The notes beneath the pieces are model-generated. The model made no database searches, was not told where the DNA came from, and saw only the letters and a program-made list of their open reading frames with translations. The position numbers and the translations under genes were made by a program. From an uncultured Eubacteriales bacterium (GTDB lineage: Bacteria; Bacillota; Clostridia; Oscillospirales; CAG-272), in assembly GCA_958414825.1 (NCBI GenBank), contig CATYXQ010000031.1, positions 1 through 23,247 on the forward strand: a DNA stretch of 23,247 bases. The letters run 5' to 3'. Positions 7,551 through 13,521 of the stretch are shown piece by piece; position 1 is the stretch's first letter; each line of letters opens with the position of its first letter.

Positions 7551-8162
7551 ATGATGAGAAAAATGAAGAAGATCCTGACTCTCGCGTTTTGCGCGCTGAT
7601 GCTTTCGGCGCTTGCGCTCAGCGCGTCCGCCGCGTCGCATACGGTTGTTGCGGGCGATACCATGTGGAAGATCGCCGTCAAATATAAAGTCGGTACAAGC
7701 GAGATTATCACTGCGAATCCGCAGATAAAAAATCCGAATCTGATTTATCCCGGTCAGATTTTGAATGTGCCGCTTACCGATTCTTCGGTAATGTCTTTTG
7801 AAAGTGAGGTTGTCCGTCTGGTCAACAATATCCGGCGGCAGAATGGGCTTTCTCCCCTGACGCAGGATTGGGAGCTTTCGCGCGTGGCGCGCTATAAGTC
7901 GCAGGATATGCGCGATAAAGGATATTTTTCGCACACCAGCCCGACCTACGGATCGCCTTTTCAGATGATACGGGCGTTTGGGCTGAGCTATCGGACGGCC
8001 GGTGAAAACATAGCGCGCGGCTATTCCACGCCGCAGGCGGTTGTAAACGGATGGATGAATTCGAGCGGCCACCGCGCAAATATTCTGAACCCCTCCTTTA
8101 CGAAAATCGGTGTCGGATATGTTGCAAGCGGACATTATTGGACGCAGATGTTTATCGGATAA
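7551..8162 (+). CDS. Secreted LysM and CAP (SCP-like) domain protein
   Basis: Probably exported and bound to peptidoglycan. It has 203 residues. The signal peptide is about 1-28, with a KKI basic start, a hydrophobic core and ASA cleavage site. One LysM domain follows at about 29-75 (HTVVAGDTMWKIAVKYKVGT ... NPNLIYPGQILNVP). The CAP domain spans about 85-203, with conserved YFSHTSPTYGSPF, GENIARG, NGWMNSSGHRANIL and FTKIGVGY. It resembles Bacillus YkwD/SafA-related proteins by architecture; the biochemical role of bacterial CAP domains is unsettled. GAAAGAGG precedes the tandem ATG-ATG, so residue 1 or 2 may start the protein. It is a single-gene transcript, with a promoter at 7487-7515 and a terminator at 8176-8205. 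Confidence 0.93.
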   Translation: MMRKMKKILTLAFCALMLSALALSASAASHTVVAGDTMWKIAVKYKVGTSEIITANPQIKNPNLIYPGQILNVPLTDSSVMSFESEVVRLVNNIRRQNGLSPLTQDWELSRVARYKSQDMRDKGYFSHTSPTYGSPFQMIRAFGLSYRTAGENIARGYSTPQAVVNGWMNSSGHRANILNPSFTKIGVGYVASGHYWTQMFIG

Positions 8163-8175
8163 TACAAGCGGATGC

Positions 8176-8205
8176 AGGCGGCCGAGGTATTCGGTCGCCT
8201 TTTTT
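8176..8205 (+). terminator. Intrinsic terminator of the LysM-CAP gene
   Basis: A 10-bp stem (AGGCGGCCGA with TCGGTCGCCT, one G-U pair), a 5-base loop GGTAT and a run of T residues, 14 bases after the stop codon. Confidence 0.9.
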
Positions 8206-8640
8206 GTCGGAAAGCCGAAATCTCTTTGCTGCGGGCGCGCAGATGTATCTTCATATCGTTTTGGAAATCGGCATCTGCATGTTTTCACCCCCGGAGCGCC
8301 GTGTTCACACTCGAAAGGCATTTGCGCTTTTCGATGGAATTTTATTGTTTATGAAAAAAATTGCGGGTCATGCTGTGCGTAAGATGAAACAGGACGTAAA
8401 GCTGCCGGTAATGAGAACCTTGAAAAATACATATATCTAAGGAAGAACGGCTCAAACATTTGTATCGGTGATAAAAGGATGCGCCGTGGAAATCGGCGTA
8501 CACGGTACGCTTTGGTTGCTCTTTGTCTCATTTGATACATAACGGCGGCGCGCCGTGGAATTTAGAAAGAATACATAGTTGATTTTTTGCAAATTCGGAC
8601 ATTTTTTATGGAAAAACTATAGATTTTTTTTCATGAATAT
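8206..8640. other. Gene-free interval upstream of the hydrogenase operon
   Basis: I can support no gene here. Open frames in this stretch lack ribosome sites and recognisable motifs. Visible structure includes an inverted repeat GCAGATG/CATCTGC (8239-8245/8272-8278), two copies of GCGCCGTGGAA (8481-8491 and 8550-8560), and a 10-base perfect palindrome CGGCGCGCCG overlapping the second copy. After 8560 the sequence becomes AT-rich and leads into the promoter region. Confidence 0.5.
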
Positions 8641-8669
8641 TGTATACTGATTAAGTATATTGATATAAA
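8640..8669 (+). promoter_or_regulatory. Candidate promoter of the hydrogenase operon
   Basis: TTGTAT (8640-8645) and TATAAA (8664-8669) are separated by 18 bases. An alternative -10, TATACT (8643-8648), lacks a good -35. The region is strongly AT-rich and 45-70 bases before the first start codon, as expected for the operon promoter, but which box is used cannot be decided from sequence. Confidence 0.4.
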
Positions 8670-8677
8670 AGTATCAA
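8660..8677. promoter_or_regulatory. Rex-like 18-bp palindrome over the -10 region
   Basis: TTGATA (8660-8665) and TATCAA (8672-8677) form a perfect inverted repeat with a 6-base spacer. It has the length and the TTG...CAA ends of the Rex operator (TTGTTAA-N4-TTAACAA), matching 10 of the 14 fixed positions by my count. Rex is an NADH/NAD-sensing repressor of fermentative genes. A second short repeat, TATACT/AGTATA (8643-8648/8654-8659), lies next to it. Confidence 0.4.
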
Positions 8678-8714
8678 ATTATTAATATCCGATCAGGAGG
8701 AATGAAACACAGCC

Positions 8715-9212
8715 ATGAAAAAGAAATTGACTACGGTTGCTTTCAAGGGAACATCTGAGCAGCTTGCAAAGCTGGATGCCGCAATCGACGGGCACATGGG
8801 GGAAAAAGGGGCGCTGATGCCCGTGCTTCAGGAGGCGCAGGAGATTTACGGTTATCTTCCGGAAGAAGTGATCCGTCACATCGCCATTCGTATGGACATG
8901 CCGATTTCCGAGGTTTACGGCGTGGCTTCCTTTTACGCGCAGTTTTCTTTCAATCCGAAAGGCAAGGTGTCGGTTTCCGTATGTCTTGGAACGGCCTGCT
9001 ATGTTAAAGGTTCGGGCGAGCTGCTTGATAAGATCACCGAGGTGATCGGCGTCAAGGCCGGCGAAACGTCTTCGGACGGCAATTACAGCGTGGATGCTAC
9101 GCGCTGCGTCGGAGCCTGCGGACTTGCGCCTGTCGTTGTAATCAACGAAGATGTATACGGTCGTCTGGAGCCGAAGGATATTCCAGGCATTCTGGAAAAA
9201 TACAGAGTTTGA
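8715..9212 (+). CDS. hndA: NuoE-like [2Fe-2S] subunit of NAD(P)-linked hydrogenase (HndA-type)
   Basis: Electron-transfer subunit of the multimeric [FeFe] hydrogenase, homologous to the 24-kDa subunit of complex I. It has 165 residues. A helical N-terminal part (MPVLQEAQEIYGYLPEEV, then MPISEVYGVASFYAQF) is followed by a thioredoxin-like domain with cluster ligands Cys90, Cys95, Cys131 and Cys135 (C-x4-C and C-x3-C). It is the first gene of the operon and is separated from hndB-hndC-hndD by six genes. AGGAGG at 8695-8700 is 14 bases before this ATG, longer than usual, while another ATG in a different frame lies one base after the site (8702). The protein alignment clearly favours 8715. Confidence 0.94.
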   Translation: MKKKLTTVAFKGTSEQLAKLDAAIDGHMGEKGALMPVLQEAQEIYGYLPEEVIRHIAIRMDMPISEVYGVASFYAQFSFNPKGKVSVSVCLGTACYVKGSGELLDKITEVIGVKAGETSSDGNYSVDATRCVGACGLAPVVVINEDVYGRLEPKDIPGILEKYRV

Positions 9213-9260
9213 CTCGCTTTTGCCGAAATTCATTTATACAGAATTTAAGGAAAGTTTTTT

Positions 9261-9617
9261 ATGAAAATATCCACGATCAGAGAGCTTTTGGACGCTCGTG
9301 TTGTGTGCGGTGAAGCGCAGACGGATAAGCATGTTTATTCAGCATGCGGCAGCGATATGATGAGCGACGTACTGGTCTATGTAAAGGATCAGGCTGTGCT
9401 GCTGACCGGACTTGTCAATGCGCAGGTCGTGCGTACGGCTGAAATGATGGACATGCTGTGCATTGTGTTTGTACGCAGTAAGGAACCCACCAAGGAGATG
9501 ATCGCGCTCGCCGAAGAACAGGGGCTTGTTTTGATGACGACAAATATGCGAATGTATGAGGCATGCGGCGTTCTCTATGCCGCCGGACTCGTAGGAAACG
9601 AGGCTCGAAATGAGTGA
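9261..9617 (+). CDS. DRTGG-domain protein, hydrogenase-associated, copy 1
   Basis: A small cytoplasmic protein of 118 residues consisting of one DRTGG-type domain. This fold is also found beside CBS domains, in some phosphotransacetylases and as the N-terminal part of HPr kinase-like proteins. Recognisable parts are the strand-helix units LLTGLVNAQVVRTAEMMDM, CIVFVRSKEPTKEMIALAEE and LMTTNMRMYEACGVLYAAGL. The domain is thought to bind a ligand or partner; no catalytic residues are evident. The start follows AAGGAAAG. The 3' end overlaps the next gene by 8 bases, so it is probably coupled to the RsbW-like ATPase. Similar stand-alone proteins are commonly seen next to [FeFe] hydrogenase genes in clostridia, as I recall; their function is unknown. 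Confidence 0.8.
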   Translation: MKISTIRELLDARVVCGEAQTDKHVYSACGSDMMSDVLVYVKDQAVLLTGLVNAQVVRTAEMMDMLCIVFVRSKEPTKEMIALAEEQGLVLMTTNMRMYEACGVLYAAGLVGNEARNE

Positions 9618-10032
9618 ACCGCTGCGTTTCCGCTTTGAGGTGGACGGAGAGGATTTTACCAGTGCGGGCCAGGCGTCTGTTACGGTGAAAAAGAATCTGC
9701 GGCAGCTTGGCATTGATCCGGAGACGATCCGGCGCGCTTCCATCGCTATGTATGAGGGAGAAATCAACATGGTGATTCATGCCGGCGGCGGCAGCGCCGA
9801 TGTGATTGTGGATGAGCATAAAATCACGATAATTTTAAGCGATCATGGACCGGGAATCGAAAATATTGATCTTGCCATGAAAGAGGGATATTCCACGGCG
9901 CCGGATGCAATCCGTTCTTTGGGTTTCGGCGCGGGGATGGGACTGCCGAATATGAAGCGGTATACCGATACCATGAACGTGGATTCCGCCGTCGGAAAGG
10001 GTACAACCGTGACCATGACGGTGTGTTTTTAA
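9610..10032 (+). CDS. RsbW-like ATP-binding protein (GHKL anti-sigma/serine kinase type)
   Basis: 140 residues forming one GHKL ATPase domain of the anti-sigma-factor/serine kinase class. The N-box has Glu49 and Asn53 (EGEINMVIHAGG), the G1 box is DHGPGI (78-83) and the G2 box GFGAGMGLPNMK (105-116). No dimerisation His or membrane part is present. RsbW and SpoIIAB relatives bind and inhibit a sigma factor or phosphorylate a small partner protein on Ser. Here no sigma factor or STAS-type antagonist is adjacent, so the partner may be the DRTGG protein with which its gene overlaps; that is inference. It lies directly before the sensory-type hydrogenase. Confidence 0.85.
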   Translation: MSEPLRFRFEVDGEDFTSAGQASVTVKKNLRQLGIDPETIRRASIAMYEGEINMVIHAGGGSADVIVDEHKITIILSDHGPGIENIDLAMKEGYSTAPDAIRSLGFGAGMGLPNMKRYTDTMNVDSAVGKGTTVTMTVCF

Positions 10033-10077
10033 AGGATTTTTCAAGACGAATATCAAAACCGTAAAGGGAATTACAGC

Positions 10078-11406
10078 ATGAATACATATAAGCATTCCGT
10101 TTCGCTCGATGTGGACAAATGCACCGGCTGTACTACCTGCCTGCGGCACTGTCCGACAGAGGCTATCCGTATTCGCGACGGTCATGCGGTTATCAATGAA
10201 GAGCGCTGCATTGACTGTGGCGTCTGCATCACCATGTGTCCGCATAAAGCGAAAAAAGCCACTTACAGCAAGCTTGAAGCGATTTCGACCTATAAGTATA
10301 AAATTGCGCTTCCTGCACCAACGCTTTACGGACAGTTTGAGGGGCTTGATGATATTGACTATGTGATCCAGGGACTATATGACATTGGTTTTGACGATGT
10401 ATATGAGGTTGCGGCGGCTGCGGAGCTTGTGTCCGCCTATACCCGCATGTATATGAAAACCGAGGGGATCAACAAGCCGGTCATCAGTTCGGCCTGCCCG
10501 GTCGTTATGCGCCTGATTGCGCTGCGCTTTCCTTTTTTGAGAGACAATATCATGCCCATCCTGCCGCCGATGGAGATTGCCGCAGCCGAGGCCAGACGGC
10601 GCGCAAAGGCCGCGCATCCCGAACTTTGCGACGGGGATATCGGCGTTTGCTTCATTTCACCCTGTCCGGGCAAGGCCAGCTATGTAAAAAACGGCTTTGC
10701 AGGGTATAAAAGTCAGGTTGATGTGGTTGTTTCTGTCAGCGATGTTTATTTTGCGCTTTTGAATGTGATGAAGCGGGACGAACCGCCAAAACATGCTTCG
10801 TCTTCCGGGATGATCGGCATCAGCTGGGCGTCGTCGGGCGGGGAATCGGCGGCCATTTTCAATGATAAATATCTGGCGACCGACGGCATTGAAAATGTCG
10901 AGCGGGTGCTGGAGCAGATTGACAACGGCAATATTGCGCAGCTTGAGTTTATTGAACTGTGCGCTTGTCCCGGCGGCTGTGTCGGCGGGACGATGACGGT
11001 GGAAAATCCGTTTATTGCGCGCGCGCGGCTGCTGTCGCTTCGGCGGTATTTGCCCGTTTCGCAGAATTTTTGTTCCGAAAATGAAAATTATATTCCGGAC
11101 AACTGTTTTTTCAGTGATCTTCCCGCGTATACGCCGATCACGCGTCTGAGTGAGAATTTCGGGGAGTCCATGCGCATGATGGCGGACATTCAGAAGCTGC
11201 GGGATACATTGCCCGGTATTGACTGCGGTTCCTGCGGCGCGCCGACCTGTCGTGCGTTTGCCGAGGACGTTGTGCGCGGCACGGCGGACATTCATCAGTG
11301 CGTGATTACCATGAAGTCGGAAATCGAGGCTTATATGAGAGAGCGGGACGGCTTGCGGGGCGAAAATTTGTCTGCCAAGAGCGGTTCGGACTTTGAATCG
11401 CAATAA
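10078..11406 (+). CDS. hydS: Putative sensory [FeFe] hydrogenase (HydS, group D-like)
   Basis: Probably an H2 or redox sensor rather than a bulk catalyst. It has 442 residues. Two ferredoxin-type [4Fe-4S] sites (Cys15/18/21/25 and Cys44/47/50/54) are followed by an H-cluster domain and a C-terminal Cx2Cx4Cx16C site (Cys383, 386, 391, 408). L1 reads SSACPV with Ala139 in place of the proton-transfer Cys and Cys140 kept. L2 is SPCPGK with Cys196. L3 is ELCACPGGCVGG with Cys297 and Cys301 kept and an extra Cys295 where active enzymes have Met. Loss of the proton-transfer Cys is reported for sensory hydrogenases such as Thermotoga HydS. The extra C-terminal cluster without a PAS domain fits the group D type. 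A weak AAAGGG site precedes the ATG. The maturases HydE, F and G are not in the window. Confidence 0.88.
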   Translation: MNTYKHSVSLDVDKCTGCTTCLRHCPTEAIRIRDGHAVINEERCIDCGVCITMCPHKAKKATYSKLEAISTYKYKIALPAPTLYGQFEGLDDIDYVIQGLYDIGFDDVYEVAAAAELVSAYTRMYMKTEGINKPVISSACPVVMRLIALRFPFLRDNIMPILPPMEIAAAEARRRAKAAHPELCDGDIGVCFISPCPGKASYVKNGFAGYKSQVDVVVSVSDVYFALLNVMKRDEPPKHASSSGMIGISWASSGGESAAIFNDKYLATDGIENVERVLEQIDNGNIAQLEFIELCACPGGCVGGTMTVENPFIARARLLSLRRYLPVSQNFCSENENYIPDNCFFSDLPAYTPITRLSENFGESMRMMADIQKLRDTLPGIDCGSCGAPTCRAFAEDVVRGTADIHQCVITMKSEIEAYMRERDGLRGENLSAKSGSDFESQ

Positions 11407-11429
11407 AAACGACCTTTCGAGGTGATGCA

Positions 11430-11759
11430 ATGAACGTATCGGAACTTTCGTGTGTGCTTGGTTTGACCCCCGTTGCGCTTGCGGACGGAGAGCGGGCGGT
11501 GACGGGCGCTTACTGCGGCGATCTGCTCAGTTGGGTTATGGGCAGAGCCCGCAGGGGGGACGCCTGGATTACGATTATGACCAATATGAATGTGGTCGCC
11601 GTCGCGTCGCTTGCGGATGCGGCATGCGTAATTTTAGCCGAGGGCGTTTCGGTGGAGCAGGCGGTCGCGGATGCGGCGCTGGCCAGAGGGGTCAACTTGC
11701 TCTCCTCTCCGCGCACTGCGTATGAAATTGCCGCCGCCCTGTCCGATATTTTGAAATGA
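11430..11759 (+). CDS. DRTGG-domain protein, hydrogenase-associated, copy 2
   Basis: 109 residues, one DRTGG-like domain, more divergent than the copy at 9261-9617. Matching parts are CGDLLSWVMGRARRGDAWIT, an IMTNMNVVAVASLADAACVI segment and LLSSPRTAYEIAAALSDIL at the end. It has no catalytic motif. The start follows CGAGGTG, 24 bases after the hydrogenase stop. The stop overlaps the PHP gene (ATGA at 11756-11759), suggesting the two proteins are made in step. It forms, with the PHP protein and the second ATPase, a tightly overlapped three-gene block. Confidence 0.78.
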   Translation: MNVSELSCVLGLTPVALADGERAVTGAYCGDLLSWVMGRARRGDAWITIMTNMNVVAVASLADAACVILAEGVSVEQAVADAALARGVNLLSSPRTAYEIAAALSDILK

Positions 11760-12499
11760 GCCGCTTCTATTATGATTTTCACCTGCATTCCTGCCTGTCT
11801 CCCTGCGCGGACAACGACAACACGCCGAACAACCTTGCGGGGATGGCGGCGCTGGCCGGACTGGAAATCGTCGCGCTGACCGATCACAACACGGCCAGAA
11901 ACTGCCCCGCATTTTTTGCGGCGGCAAGAAAGCACGGCCTTATTCCCGTGGCGGGCATGGAACTGACGACCTCGGAGGACATTCATGTAATATGTCTCTT
12001 TGAGAAGCTCGAAGATGCGATTGCGTTTGACCGGGAAATCGGCGCGCGTCATCGTTTTAAGGTGAAAAATCGCGCGGATGTTTACGGCGAGCAGTATATC
12101 ATGGACGGCGAGGATCAGATTATCGGTGTTGAACCGCATTTTCTGCCGATGGCTACCGATGTTTCGGTGGATACGGCGCCCGCGCTTGTCGGGCGGTATG
12201 GCGGAATCTGCTATCCGGCGCATATAGACCGGCAGGCCAACAGCGTGGTCGCGGTGCTCGGAACCTTTCCGGAGCATCCGGTATTTCCTGCGGCTGAATT
12301 TCATGATGTTTCGCTTTATGCGGCTTATCTTGAACAATACCCCGCGCTTTCGGGCAAGCGTATGCTCAGCGGATCGGACGCGCATTATCTCTGGGACATC
12401 CGGGACAAAAGCTGTTTTTTGGAGCTTCCGTGCGGGGCGGGGGACGAGAACGCGGTACGGAAATGTCTATTTGATTTTTTAAAAGGGGCGCGGCTATGA
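11756..12499 (+). CDS. PHP-domain metal-dependent phosphoesterase
   Basis: 247 residues of the polymerase and histidinol phosphatase fold, related to TrpH/YciV-type phosphoesterases. Metal-site motifs are DFHLHS (7-12), LTDHNT (41-46), GMELTT with Glu69, His77 in EDIHV, CYPAHID and SGSDAHYL. The set is complete, so an active hydrolase of phosphomonoesters, nucleotides or 3'-5' products is likely; the substrate cannot be read from sequence. The ATG overlaps the stop of the DRTGG gene, and its own stop overlaps the next ATPase gene (ATGA at 12496-12499). In a signalling block with two kinase-type ATPases it could act as the phosphatase or remove a small-molecule signal; that is inference. Confidence 0.88.
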   Translation: MSRFYYDFHLHSCLSPCADNDNTPNNLAGMAALAGLEIVALTDHNTARNCPAFFAAARKHGLIPVAGMELTTSEDIHVICLFEKLEDAIAFDREIGARHRFKVKNRADVYGEQYIMDGEDQIIGVEPHFLPMATDVSVDTAPALVGRYGGICYPAHIDRQANSVVAVLGTFPEHPVFPAAEFHDVSLYAAYLEQYPALSGKRMLSGSDAHYLWDIRDKSCFLELPCGAGDENAVRKCLFDFLKGARL

Positions 12500-13077
12500 A
12501 AGAGCTTTCGCTGAACATACTGGACATTGCTGAGAATTCCGCCAAGGCGGGGGCGAAAAATATCCGAATCGAACTCACAGAAACCGATACGCTGCTGATT
12601 ATCACCGTTTCGGATGACGGCTGCGGTATGAAACCGGATTTATTGCAGAGCGTTGTGGATCCGTTTACAACGACGCGCACGACCCGCAAGGTCGGCCTTG
12701 GAATACCGCTCTTCAAGCTCGCGGCCGAGCAGACCGGCGGTACGCTGACCATTGTATCCAGACATGTTTCAGCGTTCCCGGCGGAACACGGCACGGTGGT
12801 TACGGCGCGCTTTCATAAGGATCATATCGACTGCGCTCCGCTCGGAGACACGGCGTCTACCATGCTCACGCTTGTGCAGGGACATCCCGATATTGATTTT
12901 TTGTTTGTGCATACGGCGCCCGGGCGTACCGTGCGGCTGGACACAAAGGAAATGCGTGAAGTGCTTTTGAACGTTCCGCTCAATTCGTACGAGGTATTGC
13001 AGTGGATTTCCGAGTATCTGCACGGGCAGTATGCGGAAAATTCCGAAGCTGGCGGAACATGCGATACAGAATCATAG
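12496..13077 (+). CDS. Soluble histidine-kinase-type ATP-binding protein
   Basis: 193 residues beginning directly with a GHKL ATPase domain. The N-box is LDIAENSAKAGA with Glu13 and Asn14, G1 is DDGCGM (40-45), then DPFTTTRTTRKVGLGI (55-70) and the rest of the ATP lid. No HisKA helix pair, receiver or membrane segment is present, so it is a lone ATPase module. The C-terminal part of about 90 residues after TARFHKDHIDCAPLGD is shared by this hydrogenase-linked family but has no known activity. The ATG overlaps the PHP stop by four bases. It differs from the RsbW-like protein at 9610 in its N-box and lid, so the two are not recent duplicates. Confidence 0.84.
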   Translation: MKELSLNILDIAENSAKAGAKNIRIELTETDTLLIITVSDDGCGMKPDLLQSVVDPFTTTRTTRKVGLGIPLFKLAAEQTGGTLTIVSRHVSAFPAEHGTVVTARFHKDHIDCAPLGDTASTMLTLVQGHPDIDFLFVHTAPGRTVRLDTKEMREVLLNVPLNSYEVLQWISEYLHGQYAENSEAGGTCDTES

Positions 13078-13129
13078 AGTCTATATATTCATAAAAATAA
13101 ATTATAAAAAACAGAAAGGAACAGAGCTT

Positions 13130-13501
13130 ATGAAATCACTTGCAGAGCTTGCCGCCATCCGTGAAAAGATGCAGGACAAGGTCATTCTACGGGAGGGGAC
13201 AAACCAGACGAGAATCGTTGTCGGTATGGCTACCTGCGGCATCGCTGCGGGCGCGCGTCCCGTTCTCAGCGCTTTTGTAGAGGAGGTCGGCCGCGCGGGT
13301 CTTGCCGATAAGGTTACGGTTACGCAGACCGGTTGCATCGGGATTTGTCAGTATGAGCCTGTGGTCGAAGTATTCGAGGCGGGCAAGGAAAAGGTCACCT
13401 ATGTGAAAATGACGCCCGAAAAAGCAAAAGAAGTTGTGGAAAAGCACATCAAGGGCGGCAGCGTTGTGGCTGAATATACGATCAGCAGCGCAAAGGCTTG
13501 A
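13130..13501 (+). CDS. hndB: [2Fe-2S] ferredoxin-like hydrogenase subunit (HndB-type)
   Basis: A small thioredoxin-like iron-sulfur subunit of the NAD(P)-linked hydrogenase, 123 residues. The frame is open upstream to 13031, but the ATG at 13130 is chosen because AGAAAGGA lies about 10 bases before it and the protein then starts like HndB (MKSLAELAAIREK). Cluster residues visible are Cys36 in ATCGIAAGAR, and Cys69 and Cys73 in TGCIGIC. The second Cys of the usual C-x4-C pair is absent, as I recall is usual in HndB proteins. It resumes the structural hydrogenase genes after the six-gene signalling insert and is followed by hndC after 20 bases. Confidence 0.9.
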   Translation: MKSLAELAAIREKMQDKVILREGTNQTRIVVGMATCGIAAGARPVLSAFVEEVGRAGLADKVTVTQTGCIGICQYEPVVEVFEAGKEKVTYVKMTPEKAKEVVEKHIKGGSVVAEYTISSAKA

Positions 13502-13521
13502 ATTTTTGGAGGTATTAAAAA

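Noticed and set aside
7512..8321. Minus-strand open frame of 269 codons opposite the LysM-CAP gene
   Set aside because: The plus-strand protein has a signal peptide, LysM and CAP motifs, and a promoter and terminator. The minus-strand product has none and would run across that terminator.
8351..8440. A 29-codon frame (ATG 8351 to TAA 8440), basic and peptide-like
   Set aside because: No ribosome site precedes it, it is only the tail of a longer open frame crossing the terminator at 8176-8205, and no motif is recognisable.
13031..13129. N-terminal extension of hndB by 33 codons
   Set aside because: It would overlap the preceding ATPase gene, encodes an unrelated Lys/Ile-rich stretch, and a good ribosome site precedes ATG 13130.
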